Shown: positions 42,385 through 51,348 of the stretch, piece after piece
Layout: every line of letters starts with the position of its first letter
Position numbering within the stretch: position 1 is the stretch's first letter
NCBI RefSeq assembly: GCF_003634705.1
Contig: NZ_RBWU01000001.1
Location: 496,001 to 560,000 of the forward strand
DNA length: 64,000 bases
Source of the DNA: Actinomadura pelletieri DSM 43383
GTDB lineage: Bacteria > Actinomycetota > Actinomycetes > Streptosporangiales > Streptosporangiaceae
Direction: 5' to 3'
The notes under the pieces: generated by a model
What the model saw: the letters and a program-made list of their open reading frames with translations, nothing else
Told to the model about the DNA's origin: nothing
Database searches by the model: none
Position numbers and translations under genes: made by a program

Positions 42385-44382
42385 GTGACCAGGGCACGAC
42401 CAGCAAGACCCGGATGGCGGCGGGACGAACCGGCGGGGCCAGGCGGCCGCGCGGGTCGTACGCCCCTTTTCGCACGCACGATCACCGGGATGTACCTCGT
42501 CCTGATGCTCCAGACGAGGCTGGTGAAACAGGCGGAGACCGGGCCGTCCCACATGCTGCTGTCCGCCACCGTCGTGATCTTCGGCATCTTCGCCGTGCAG
42601 TGGCTGCTGGTCCTGTACGGGCCGCGGTCGCAGCGCCCACGCCGATGGGTGATCGTGACGCATCTGGCGACGCAGACGGCGCTGGCGCTGCTGCCGCTGC
42701 TGGTGTTCGGCAACGACTGGTACCCGGTCGTCGGCGGGTTCCTCGCCGGGTCGATGCTCCTGCTGCTGCGTCCACCGCTGTCCTGGTTCATGGTGGCGCT
42801 CGTCACGGCCGGTGAGGGGCTGCTGCGGTACTACCAGGGCTGGTCGGCGGTCGACGTGACGTTCTGCGTGGTGGCGACGGTGAACACCGGCATCGCCATG
42901 TACGCGATCACACGGCTGTCGGGGTTCGTCCGGGAGCTGCACGCGACACGCGCGCAGTTCGCGGCGGCCGCGGCGGCACGCGAAAGGCTGGAGGCGGCGG
43001 GCAGCCTTCGGGCGGTGCTCGGCGCGGCCCTCACCCGCGTGGAGGAACTGAGCCGCCGCGCCCGCGACCTGCTGCCGGTCGACCCGGCGGCGGCGCGCGA
43101 CGACCTCGATGAGGTGGCCCGGACGTCGCGGCAGGCCGCCACGGACGTCCGGTCGATCGTCGGCGCGTTGCAGGGCCCGTCCCGCCGCCGGGAACGTCCC
43201 GGCCGGGTGACGCAGTCCCGCCTCGCCTGGACGATCCTCGTCATCATGACCGTGGGCTTCGCGGGCGAGCAGGTCATGAACGTCCACTCCGGGTCCGGCG
43301 GGTCCTGGCGGGCGACGGCGGCGGCCGTGGCGGTGGCCGCCGCGATCTCCGCGCTGATGCTCCGGCACACCTCGGCCCTGCTGCGCCGCAAGACGCCGCG
43401 CTTCGGCGCGTGGACGCTCGCCGCGCAGGTCCTCCTCGTGTTCGTGCCGTTCGCGCTGTTCGGCCCGGAGTGGGCGACCATGGCGTGCCTCGCGACCGGG
43501 TCGGTGCTGCTGGTGTCGCGAGGACGACGCGCGTGGATCATGTTCGCGCTGACCATCGCGGCGTGGTGCGTCCCGGCGCTGTGGGCGTCGCACGGGCTCC
43601 TCTTCTACGTCTACACGTGCGCGATCTCGGTGCAGATCGGCGTGGTCGTGTACGCGCTGTACCGGCTGCCGATGCTCGCCCGGGAGGTCGATGTCGCCCG
43701 GGAGCGGCTGGCGCGCATGGCGGCGCTGCACGAGCGGCTCCGGATCTCCCGCGACGTCCACGACCTGCTGGGCCTCGGTCTGTCGACGATCACGGTGAAG
43801 GCGGAGCTGGCGCGGCGGCTGGTCAGCGCCGACCCGGTGCGGGCCGCCGAGGAGCTGGGCGAACTGGCCGATCTCGCGGAACGGTCGCGGGCGGAGGCCC
43901 ATGCGGTCGCCGCGGACGACCGGGCCCTGTCGCTGCGGGACGAGGCCGTGTCGGCGCGCGCCGCACTGGCGGCCGCGGGCGCCGACGTCCACGTGGCCCT
44001 CCCCGACGAGACGGACCTGCCGCCGTCCTCGCCCGTGGACGGTGTCCTGGCGGCCGTGCTCCGCGAATCCGTCACCAACGTCCTGCGGCACGCCCACCCG
44101 GAACACTGCGCCGTCACTGTCGTCGCGCAGGCCGGTGTGGTTCGGCTCACGGTGCACAACGACGGAGTCATCCCACCGTCGTTCACGGGCTCGGACCCAG
44201 GGTCGGGGAAGGGCCTCTCGAACCTCACCGCCAGGACGGGTGCACTGGGCGGTTCACTGTCCGCCGGAACCGACGGGAAGGGCGGTTTCACCTTGGTCGC
44301 GGAGGTGCCTCTGACGGCGGGCACGGGCACGAGGGAAGTGCCCCGTCACATGACGGATTCGCCCCTTCCCTTCCGTGTCTAG
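42385..44382 (+). CDS. Tandem DesK-like sensor kinase with degenerate first half
   Basis: A 665-residue membrane kinase built from two similar halves. Each has about five membrane segments and a HisKA_3-type dimerisation region. In the first half the segment where DesK kinases have HDLLGHSLS reads LRAVLGAALTRV, so the histidine is gone, and no ATPase domain follows. The second half is intact, with ISRDVHDLLGLGLSTITVK, the N box LRESVTNVLRHAHPE and the G box GKGLSNLTAR. The whole looks like an ancestral duplication or fusion in which one unit became a sensory or dimerisation part. GTG 42385 is the annotated start, with no strong ribosome site; ATG 42490 is possible. The likely partner is the DesR-like regulator at 38.9 kb. 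Confidence 0.87.
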   Translation: MTRARPARPGWRRDEPAGPGGRAGRTPLFARTITGMYLVLMLQTRLVKQAETGPSHMLLSATVVIFGIFAVQWLLVLYGPRSQRPRRWVIVTHLATQTALALLPLLVFGNDWYPVVGGFLAGSMLLLLRPPLSWFMVALVTAGEGLLRYYQGWSAVDVTFCVVATVNTGIAMYAITRLSGFVRELHATRAQFAAAAAARERLEAAGSLRAVLGAALTRVEELSRRARDLLPVDPAAARDDLDEVARTSRQAATDVRSIVGALQGPSRRRERPGRVTQSRLAWTILVIMTVGFAGEQVMNVHSGSGGSWRATAAAVAVAAAISALMLRHTSALLRRKTPRFGAWTLAAQVLLVFVPFALFGPEWATMACLATGSVLLVSRGRRAWIMFALTIAAWCVPALWASHGLLFYVYTCAISVQIGVVVYALYRLPMLAREVDVARERLARMAALHERLRISRDVHDLLGLGLSTITVKAELARRLVSADPVRAAEELGELADLAERSRAEAHAVAADDRALSLRDEAVSARAALAAAGADVHVALPDETDLPPSSPVDGVLAAVLRESVTNVLRHAHPEHCAVTVVAQAGVVRLTVHNDGVIPPSFTGSDPGSGKGLSNLTARTGALGGSLSAGTDGKGGFTLVAEVPLTAGTGTREVPRHMTDSPLPFRV

Positions 44383-44509
44383 CCTTGCCCGACATGACGC
44401 AGGACTTCCATCCGACGCGCGCCGGAACGCCCCCGCGTCACCGCATGTCCAGGGCCTCCGACTGGGCGCTGGCCCACGCAGGCGTACAGAGGAGGGGGGT
44501 CACCGCACC

Positions 44510-46801
44510 ATGAGTGACAGGCTCGCCGGGCAGACGATTCTGCTCACCGGCGTCACCGGGTTCATCGGGCAGGCCATGCTGGAGCGCCTGCTGTCCGGAT
44601 ATCCCGACACCCGCGTCGTCGTGGTCCTGCGGGAGAAGCCCGGCGTCACCGCCGATCAGCGGCTGGACGAGCTGATCACCAAACCGGTGTTCGGGCCGTG
44701 GCGGAACCGGGTCGGCGAGGACGAGGCCCGCGAGACCGTGCGGAAGCGGGTGCGGGTCATCTCGGCCGACCTCACCGATTCCGTCCCGGAACTCCCCGAC
44801 GACATCGACGCCATCGTGCACGGCGCGTCGATCGTGTCCTTCGACCCGCCGATCGACGAGGCGTTCCAGACGAACGTCGTCGGTACCGTCAACCTGTACG
44901 AGTCGGTCAGGCGCGCCGGGCAGCGCGGCGGAAAGACACCGCACATCGTGCACGTGTCGACCGCGTATGTCGCGGGGTCGCGGAAGGGCATCGTCCCGGA
45001 GACCACGCTCGACCACGCCATCGACTGGGAGACCGAACTCGACTGCGCGGTGGACGCCCGCCGGACCGTCGAGCGCGGTTCGCGGCGTCCCGAGGTGCTG
45101 GGCCGGCTGCGCGCCGCCGCGCTCCGCGAACAGGGCAAGGCGGGTCCGACCGCCGTGGCCGCCGACACCGAACGGCGCCGCCGCGAGCAGGTCGACGAAC
45201 GTCTCATCGCCTACGGCCGGGAGCGCGCCCGCAGCCTCGGCTGGCCGGACGTGTACACCTTCACCAAGGCGCTGGGGGAACGCGCCGCCGAGCAGACGGC
45301 CCATGACCTGCCGCTGTCGATCGTCCGTCCGGCGATCGTGGAGAGCAGCCTGCGGCACCCGTACCCGGGCTGGATCGACGGGTTCAAGATGGCCGACCCG
45401 CTGATCCTCGCCTACGGGCAGGGGCTGCTGCGGGCGCTGGCCGGAATCCCGGACGGCATCGTCGACATCATCCCCGTCGACCTGGTCGTGAACGCGCTGC
45501 TCGCCGCCGCCGCGTCACCGCCTGAGCCCGGCAAGCCCGCCTACTACCACGTCGGGTCCGGCGCCCGGAACCCGCTGACGCTGCAACGGCTCGTCGAGCT
45601 GGTCAAGGAGTACTTCAGCCAGCATCCGCTGCCCGCCGCGGACGGGCGCGGCGCGATCCGTCCCAGGGAGCTGAAGCTGCTCAGCGAGGGCCGCGCCGAA
45701 CAGATGCTGGGCACCGCCGAACGCGCCATGGAGATGGCGGAGAAGGCGCTGCTGATGCTGCCGAGCGGCGACCGCACCCGTGGTTGGCAGCGCAACCTGT
45801 ACAAGCAGGGACGCGAGGTCCGGCTGCTGCGCCGCTACCGCGACCTGTACGGCGCGTACGGCGCCGCCGAGGTCGTCTACGCCGACTCCGGCACCCAGTC
45901 CCTCAGCGCCTCGCTGCCGGACGACGCGGGCTGCGACTCCGCCGTCATCGACTGGGCGTACTACCTCCGCGACGTGCACTGCCCGGCCGTGACGGCGGCG
46001 TTCCGCCTGATCCAGCAGCCCGTCAAGGAGCCGCGCCCGGTACTGACGGCGGGCCCGCCGCCACGACCGCCGGTGAAGTTCGAGGAGCGGCGGGACGTCG
46101 TCGCGGTGTTCGACTTCGACGGCACGATCGTCGCGTCCGACGTCGTGGAGGCGCACCTGTGGGCGCGGCTGCTGGACGTCCCGCTGAAGTCGTGGCCGGG
46201 AACGCTGGCGCCCGTCCTGCGGAAGGTCCCGCACTACCTGCGCACCGAGCACCGTGACCGGGGCGAGTTCCTGCGGGAGTTCGTCCAGCGTTACGAGGGC
46301 GCGAACGAGGAGGAGCTGCGCGCACTGGCCCGCGACCGGCTGTCGGACGTCCTGCTGCGCCGCGCGTGGCCGCAGGCGATCCGCCGGATCCGGCGGCACC
46401 GGGAGGCCGGGCACCGCACCATCCTGCTCACCGGCACCCTCGACGTGTTCGTCGAGCCGCTCCGCACCCTGTTCGACGACATCCTGGCCGCCCGCCTCCG
46501 TGTCGTCGACGGACGCTGCACCGGCACCTTCGAACAGCCGCCGCTGATCGGGGAGGCGCGGGGCGCGTGGCTGCGCGCCTGGGCCGGCGAAGAGGGCGTC
46601 GACCTCACCGGAAGCTGGGCGTACGGCGACCACTACTCTGACCGTCCGGTGCTGGAGCAGGTCGGCAACCCCGTCGCCGTCAACCCCGACGCCCGCCTGT
46701 ACCGGCACGCCAAGAAGCAGCGCTGGACGATCGCGGACTGGGACGGCGACGCCGGTGCCGTGTCCACGCTCCTCGACGCCGCCCTGGAGGAGGCCCGATG
46801 A
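44510..46801 (+). CDS. Fatty acyl-CoA reductase-type SDR fused to HAD-IB phosphatase
   Basis: A 763-residue two-domain enzyme. Residues 1-500 are an extended SDR of the fatty acyl reductase type: LLTGVTGFIGQAMLERLL, HVSTAYVAG and the YTFTK catalytic Tyr/Lys pair. Residues from about 525 are a HAD-IB hydrolase with VAVFDFDGTIVASD, ILLTGTLD and GDHYSDRPVLE, complete for phosphatase chemistry. ATG 44510 follows GAGGAGGGGG. It leads a four-gene operon coupled by ATGA overlaps. Reduction of an acyl-CoA or acyl-ACP together with dephosphorylation in one chain suggests synthesis of a modified glycerolipid or long-chain alcohol (inference). Confidence 0.88.
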   Translation: MSDRLAGQTILLTGVTGFIGQAMLERLLSGYPDTRVVVVLREKPGVTADQRLDELITKPVFGPWRNRVGEDEARETVRKRVRVISADLTDSVPELPDDIDAIVHGASIVSFDPPIDEAFQTNVVGTVNLYESVRRAGQRGGKTPHIVHVSTAYVAGSRKGIVPETTLDHAIDWETELDCAVDARRTVERGSRRPEVLGRLRAAALREQGKAGPTAVAADTERRRREQVDERLIAYGRERARSLGWPDVYTFTKALGERAAEQTAHDLPLSIVRPAIVESSLRHPYPGWIDGFKMADPLILAYGQGLLRALAGIPDGIVDIIPVDLVVNALLAAAASPPEPGKPAYYHVGSGARNPLTLQRLVELVKEYFSQHPLPAADGRGAIRPRELKLLSEGRAEQMLGTAERAMEMAEKALLMLPSGDRTRGWQRNLYKQGREVRLLRRYRDLYGAYGAAEVVYADSGTQSLSASLPDDAGCDSAVIDWAYYLRDVHCPAVTAAFRLIQQPVKEPRPVLTAGPPPRPPVKFEERRDVVAVFDFDGTIVASDVVEAHLWARLLDVPLKSWPGTLAPVLRKVPHYLRTEHRDRGEFLREFVQRYEGANEEELRALARDRLSDVLLRRAWPQAIRRIRRHREAGHRTILLTGTLDVFVEPLRTLFDDILAARLRVVDGRCTGTFEQPPLIGEARGAWLRAWAGEEGVDLTGSWAYGDHYSDRPVLEQVGNPVAVNPDARLYRHAKKQRWTIADWDGDAGAVSTLLDAALEEAR

Positions 46802-48054
46802 TTCTGGCGCTGGAGTACCACCGTTCACCCGCCCGGTACCTCGCCGCCTCGCGGCTCCCCGGCCGGTTCCGTTCGGCGGCGGTGCCGTCGCTGGCGCCGC
46901 TGCGGCTGACGAACCGGGAGGCGCCCGGACGGCCCGGCCCCGACTGGGTGCGGCTGCGTCCGGTGCTGTCGGGGATCTGCGGGTCCGACCTGTCGATGGC
47001 CGCCGGGAAGGTGTCGCCGTACCTGTCGCCGCTGGTGTCCATGCCGTTCGTGCCGGGCCACGAGGTGGTCGGTGAGCTGCTGGACGACGCGTCCGACGAC
47101 ATGCCCGCCGGAACCCGCGTCGTCATCGACCCGGTGCTGCCGTGCCGGGCGCGCGGCACCGGCCCCTGCCCGCCCTGCGCCGAGGGCAACGAGAACCGGT
47201 GCGACCACATCACCTCCGGGCGGATCTCGTCGGGGTTGCAGACCGGGTTCTGCGCTGACACGGGCGGCGGCTGGTCGGAACGCCTCGTCGCGCACCGCAC
47301 CCAGCTGCACCGGGTGCCGGAGTCGCTGCCGTCGGTGCGTGCCGTGCTGGCGGAGCCGCTGGCGTGCGCGGTGCGGTCGGTGCGCCGCATCGACGTGCCG
47401 CGCGGCGCGTCGATCGTCGTGGTCGGCGCCGGGACGGTCGGGCTGCTGACCGTCCTCGCGCTGCGGGAGCTCACCCCCGCCGGGTCGATCACCGTCATCG
47501 CCCGGCACGCGGGCCAGCGGCGCCGTGCCATCGCGCTCGGCGCCACCGAGACCATCGACTCGTCGGCGGCGCTGCGCGGGCTGCGGCGCATCACCGGCGG
47601 GTCGCTCGTCCGTCCCGAACTCGGGCCCGGCTACCTGCTCGGCGGCGCCGACATCGTCGTCGAATGCACCGGCGGCGAGGGGCTCGACACGGCGCTTCGG
47701 CTCGTCCGCGCTGGCGGGACGGTGCTGCTGTCGGGCATGCCGGCGAAGCCGGTCGATCTGACGCCTGCCTGGTTCCGGGAGCTGAACATCGTCGGCTCCT
47801 ACGCCAGCCGCGGCGCCGACGACTTCGGATCCGCCCTCGACCTGGCCTCCCATGACGCGCTCGACGGCTTCGTCGACAGCGTCTACCCCCTCACCCGCTG
47901 GCGGGACGCGCTGTCGCACGCGCTGTCCGCCGGACGCTCCGGCAGCGTCAAGATCGCCTTCGACCCCCAGAACGGGGACGGGGCCGCATACGGCGACACC
48001 ACCTCGACCGCTGAAGGCACAGACCACCTCGAACGCGAAGGAGCCGATGGATGA
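46798..48054 (+). CDS. Zinc-dependent alcohol dehydrogenase (threonine/sorbitol dehydrogenase-like)
   Basis: A 418-residue MDR alcohol dehydrogenase. Catalytic zinc ligands appear in SGICGSDLS and PGHEVVGE; structural-zinc cysteines lie in VLPCRARGTGPCPPC and ENRC; the NAD loop is VVGAGTVGLLTVLALREL. An insertion in the zinc lobe is longer than in classical enzymes. The ATG overlaps the reductase stop. Within this operon it may oxidise or reduce the alcohol intermediate of the lipid pathway; the substrate is unknown. Confidence 0.88.
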   Translation: MILALEYHRSPARYLAASRLPGRFRSAAVPSLAPLRLTNREAPGRPGPDWVRLRPVLSGICGSDLSMAAGKVSPYLSPLVSMPFVPGHEVVGELLDDASDDMPAGTRVVIDPVLPCRARGTGPCPPCAEGNENRCDHITSGRISSGLQTGFCADTGGGWSERLVAHRTQLHRVPESLPSVRAVLAEPLACAVRSVRRIDVPRGASIVVVGAGTVGLLTVLALRELTPAGSITVIARHAGQRRRAIALGATETIDSSAALRGLRRITGGSLVRPELGPGYLLGGADIVVECTGGEGLDTALRLVRAGGTVLLSGMPAKPVDLTPAWFRELNIVGSYASRGADDFGSALDLASHDALDGFVDSVYPLTRWRDALSHALSAGRSGSVKIAFDPQNGDGAAYGDTTSTAEGTDHLEREGADG

Positions 48055-49628
48055 GCAGACCGGGACTCGTGCTGGAGGTGGACGAGCGGACGCCCCCGCT
48101 GCTGGTGCACGAAGGAGAGGGGTTCCGGCTGGAACGGTTCCCGCTCGGCACCCGGGTGATCTATCCGCCGGACTCGCTGCCCGGCATCCGGGACGTCAAC
48201 GGCCGCATCCGGGACGCGCTGCTGAACCCGCTCGGCAGCGAGCCGCTGCCCGAACTGCTGCACTCGGGCATGCGGCTGACGATCGTGTTCGACGACCTGT
48301 CGCTGCCGCTGCCGCCGATGCGGGCACCGGACGTCCGGGGCCGTGTCATCGAGCAGGTGCTGGAGATGGCGGCGGCCGCGGGCGTCGACGACGTCGAGCT
48401 GATCGCCGGTAACGCGCTGCACCGCCGGATGACGCCCGCCGAGATCAAGCACATCGTCGGCGACCGGGTGTTCAACTCGTTCTGGCCGGACCGGCTCCGC
48501 AACCACGACGCCGAGGACCGCGACAACCTCACCCTGCTCGGGCAGACCCGGCACGGCGAGGACGTGGAGATCAACCGGCGGGCCGCCGAGAGCGACCTGA
48601 TCGTGTACGTGAACATCACGCTCGTCGCGATGAGCGGCGGCGCGAAGTCGGTGTCGGTGGGCCTCGCCTCGTACAAGAGCCTGCGGCACCACCACAACGT
48701 CCACACGCTGCGGAAGTCCCGGTCGTTCAACGACCCGCCGAACTCGGCGATGCACCACTCCTACGAGCGGATGCACAAGCTCCTGTCGGAGTCGGTGCGG
48801 ATCTTCCACATCGAGTGCACCGTCAACAACGACCAGTTCCCGTCGCCGTTCGAGTTCCTCAACAAGCGCGAATGGGAGTGGACGCTCAAGGACCAGGCGA
48901 AGTTCCTCGCCGCCAAACGCGCCAACGACCTCGCCCCGGCCGGTGCCCGGCACAAGGTGTGGCAGGGGATGCGCGCCCCCTACGGGATCACGGGCGTGCA
49001 CGCGGGCGCGACGGACCTCGTCCACGAGAAGACCCTCGCGAATGTGCACCGGCAGCAGCTCACCGAGGTGCACGGGCAGTCGGACATCCTGATGCTGGGA
49101 CTCCCGTATCTGTGTCCGTACAACGTGAACTCGGTGATGAACCCGATCCTCGTGTACAGCCTGGGGCTCGGCTACTACTTCAACATGTACAAGAACAAGC
49201 CGCTGGTCCGTGAGGGCGGCGCGCTCATCATGTACCACCCGATGAAGTCGGAGTTCCATCCGCTGCACCACCCGAGCTACATCGACTTCTACGAGGAGGT
49301 GCTGACGCAGACGACGGACCCGGCGACGATCGAGACGAAGTTCGAGGAGCAGTACGCCACCGACCCCTGGTACATCCACCTGTACCGGAACTCGTACGCC
49401 TACCACGGCGTCCACCCGTTCTACATGTGGTACTGGGGCGCGCACGCCCTCAACCACCTCGGTGACGTCATCTGCGTCGGCGCCGACCGGCGGGTCGCGT
49501 CCCGGCTCGGTTTCCGCGCGGCGAGCACCCTCGCCGACGCGTTGGAGATGGCGGGCGACACCGTGGGACGCAGCCCCAGCATCAGCTACCTCCACACGCC
49601 GCCGATGACGCTGGCGGACGTCCGATGA
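48051..49628 (+). CDS. LarA-family (DUF2088) nickel-pincer enzyme homologue
   Basis: A 525-residue LarA homologue, longer than lactate racemase (about 425). Compared with the Lactobacillus enzyme as I remember it, His108 corresponds to His124 (GNALHRRMTPAE), the cofactor-linking Lys184 to Lys199 (SGGAKSVSVG) and the nickel ligand His200 to His215 (LRHHHN), all at matching spacing. The second acid/base His174 aligns with Ile189 in VNITLVAM. The cofactor site is kept but two-base racemase chemistry looks impossible, so another hydride-transfer reaction is likely. It is third in the reductase/dehydrogenase operon, and the cofactor genes larE, larB and larC converge on it. Confidence 0.85.
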   Translation: MSRPGLVLEVDERTPPLLVHEGEGFRLERFPLGTRVIYPPDSLPGIRDVNGRIRDALLNPLGSEPLPELLHSGMRLTIVFDDLSLPLPPMRAPDVRGRVIEQVLEMAAAAGVDDVELIAGNALHRRMTPAEIKHIVGDRVFNSFWPDRLRNHDAEDRDNLTLLGQTRHGEDVEINRRAAESDLIVYVNITLVAMSGGAKSVSVGLASYKSLRHHHNVHTLRKSRSFNDPPNSAMHHSYERMHKLLSESVRIFHIECTVNNDQFPSPFEFLNKREWEWTLKDQAKFLAAKRANDLAPAGARHKVWQGMRAPYGITGVHAGATDLVHEKTLANVHRQQLTEVHGQSDILMLGLPYLCPYNVNSVMNPILVYSLGLGYYFNMYKNKPLVREGGALIMYHPMKSEFHPLHHPSYIDFYEEVLTQTTDPATIETKFEEQYATDPWYIHLYRNSYAYHGVHPFYMWYWGAHALNHLGDVICVGADRRVASRLGFRAASTLADALEMAGDTVGRSPSISYLHTPPMTLADVR

Positions 49629-50554
49629 GCGGCCGGAAGGGCCGGATGAAGCTGGCCGAGGAGATCCGGCTGCTGCGCCGTGGCCGCGACTGGCGCGGCC
49701 GGGCGCCCGCGCCCCGGTCGGCGCAGCCGTGGACGAAGGCCCCGCCCAGCCGCGCGTTCCCGACCGAGTGGGCGCGCACCCCGCTCGCGATCGCGGCCCG
49801 GAAGGTCGCGTTCGACGGCGTGTTGCGGACCGTGACGTGGAGCCAGACCCGGCCCGAGATCCACGGCGCGGAGATCCTCGACGACATCAAGGGCCCGGTC
49901 GTGTTCGTGGCGAACCACGCCAGCCACCTGGACACGCCACTGATCCTCGGGTCGCTGCCCGTCCGGATCCGCCGCCGTGTCGCGGTCGCCGCCGCCGCCG
50001 ACTACTTCTTCGACGCCCGCTGGCGCGCGGTCGCGACCGCGTTGACGTTCAACGCGTTCCCGATCGAGCGGCGCGGCGCGGGCGGCGCCCTCGACCTCGC
50101 GACCGAGCTGCTCGAAGACGGCTGGAACCTGCTCATCTACCCGGAGGGCACCCGCTCGACGGACGGTTGGGCGCGACGGTTCCGGATGGGCGCGTCGCTG
50201 CTGTGCCGCGAGCAGGGCGTTCCCGCCGTGCCGCTGGTGCTGCGCGGCACGTACCGGGCGATGCCGCGCGGCGGGTTCTGGGTGAAGAAGGGCCGTCCGG
50301 TGGTGTCGGTCCGGTACGGCAGGCCGCTCGTGCCCGAGCCCGACGAGACGACGACCGCGTTCAACGCCCGGCTGGAGGACGCGATCGGCCGCCTGTGGGT
50401 CGAGCACGACACCGACTGGTGGACGTCCCTGCACGCGTCCGACCGGCGCCGCGCTCCTCGGGGCCCGGAGGCGTCGGAGTGGCGTCGCAAGTGGGAGTCC
50501 ACCCGCCCGCAGGCGCCTTCGTCCACCCACCACCGCGTCTGGCGCCGCCGCTGA
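49625..50554 (+). CDS. PlsC-like acyltransferase
   Basis: A 309-residue acyltransferase: VANHASHLDTPLI (NHx4D block), then FNAFPIERRGAGG and YPEGTRSTDGW. Its stop-start overlap (ATGA) with the LarA homologue makes it the fourth coupled gene. It probably acylates the product of the reductase and dehydrogenases, or supplies lysophosphatidate acylation for that lipid. The last 40 residues are a basic, disordered tail. A perfect hairpin ends the operon. Confidence 0.88.
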   Translation: MSGRKGRMKLAEEIRLLRRGRDWRGRAPAPRSAQPWTKAPPSRAFPTEWARTPLAIAARKVAFDGVLRTVTWSQTRPEIHGAEILDDIKGPVVFVANHASHLDTPLILGSLPVRIRRRVAVAAAADYFFDARWRAVATALTFNAFPIERRGAGGALDLATELLEDGWNLLIYPEGTRSTDGWARRFRMGASLLCREQGVPAVPLVLRGTYRAMPRGGFWVKKGRPVVSVRYGRPLVPEPDETTTAFNARLEDAIGRLWVEHDTDWWTSLHASDRRRAPRGPEASEWRRKWESTRPQAPSSTHHRVWRRR

Positions 50555-50582
50555 CCGTGTGCGTTGACCGTGTGCGCGGACC

Positions 50583-50613
50583 GTGGGCGCCCGCCGGCTC
50601 GGCGGGCGCCCAC
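50583..50613. terminator. Perfect 14-bp bidirectional terminator
   Basis: GTGGGCGCCCGCCG and CGGCGGGCGCCCAC pair perfectly around GCT, between the convergent acyltransferase and larC ends (29 bp after one stop, 7 bp from the other). Confidence 0.85.
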
Positions 50614-50619
50614 CTGCAG

Positions 50620-51348
50620 TCAGGCGGTCTCGCCCAGGACGACCTGGGTCACGTTGGGGAAGTCCCCGAAGATCTTCGTTCCGGCGCCGAACCCGTTGCC
50701 GGTGACGGTCATCGCGGGCATCGCACCGAATTCGTCGGCGAGGGTGACCAGCAGGGCCGTTCCGGTCGGCGTGGCCATCTCGGCGTCGATGTCATGCCCC
50801 TGGATCGGGGCCTTGGCGCGGGCCAGCAGTTCCACGACCGCCGGGCCGGGGTTGGGGATCAGGCCGTGACGGCAGCGGATGAAGCCGCGTCCGACCGGGA
50901 TCGGCGCGGCCCGTACCTCGTCCACGCCGAGGGTTTCGAGGGCGGCGCACGTCCCGACGACGTCGACGATCGCGTCGTGCCCGCCGACCTCATGGAAGTG
51001 GACGTCCTTCGGCGGCATCCCGTGCACGGCGCCCTCCGCCTCCGCCAGCGTGCGGAACACCCTCAGCGCCCGGTCCCGGACCCGCTCCGGCAGCGGCGCG
51101 GCCTCGACGAGTTCCTCGATGACGGCGTGCGTCCGCGAGACGGCGTCGTCCTCGACGTCGACGATGGCCCGCGTCGCGGCGATCCCCCGCCGCGACACCC
51201 GCTCCACGTCGAGGGACCAGCCGGGCACGTCCAGCCCCTTCAGCATGGCGCGGACCTCGCCGAGGTCGGCGCCCGCGTCGAGCAGCGACCCGAGCGCCAT
51301 GTCACCCGCCACCCCGGCGAAACAGTTGAAATAGGCGATCTTCTTCAT
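50620..51348 (-). CDS. larC: LarC N-terminal domain (nickel insertion, pincer cofactor), short form
   Basis: A 242-residue LarC1-like protein. It opens KIAYFNCFAGVAGDMALGSLLDAG, and the His-rich DVHFHEVGGHDAIVDVVG and EMATPTGTALL are characteristic. Full LarC proteins are about 400 residues and include a C-terminal LarC2 domain; here the frame stops at VVLGETA and the terminator follows, so LarC2 is absent locally. LarC inserts nickel into the pyridinium bis-thiocarboxylate nucleotide using CTP. The ATG at 51348 overlaps the preceding stop (ATGA). Either LarC2 is encoded elsewhere or this form works alone. Confidence 0.88.
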   Translation of the reverse strand: MKKIAYFNCFAGVAGDMALGSLLDAGADLGEVRAMLKGLDVPGWSLDVERVSRRGIAATRAIVDVEDDAVSRTHAVIEELVEAAPLPERVRDRALRVFRTLAEAEGAVHGMPPKDVHFHEVGGHDAIVDVVGTCAALETLGVDEVRAAPIPVGRGFIRCRHGLIPNPGPAVVELLARAKAPIQGHDIDAEMATPTGTALLVTLADEFGAMPAMTVTGNGFGAGTKIFGDFPNVTQVVLGETA

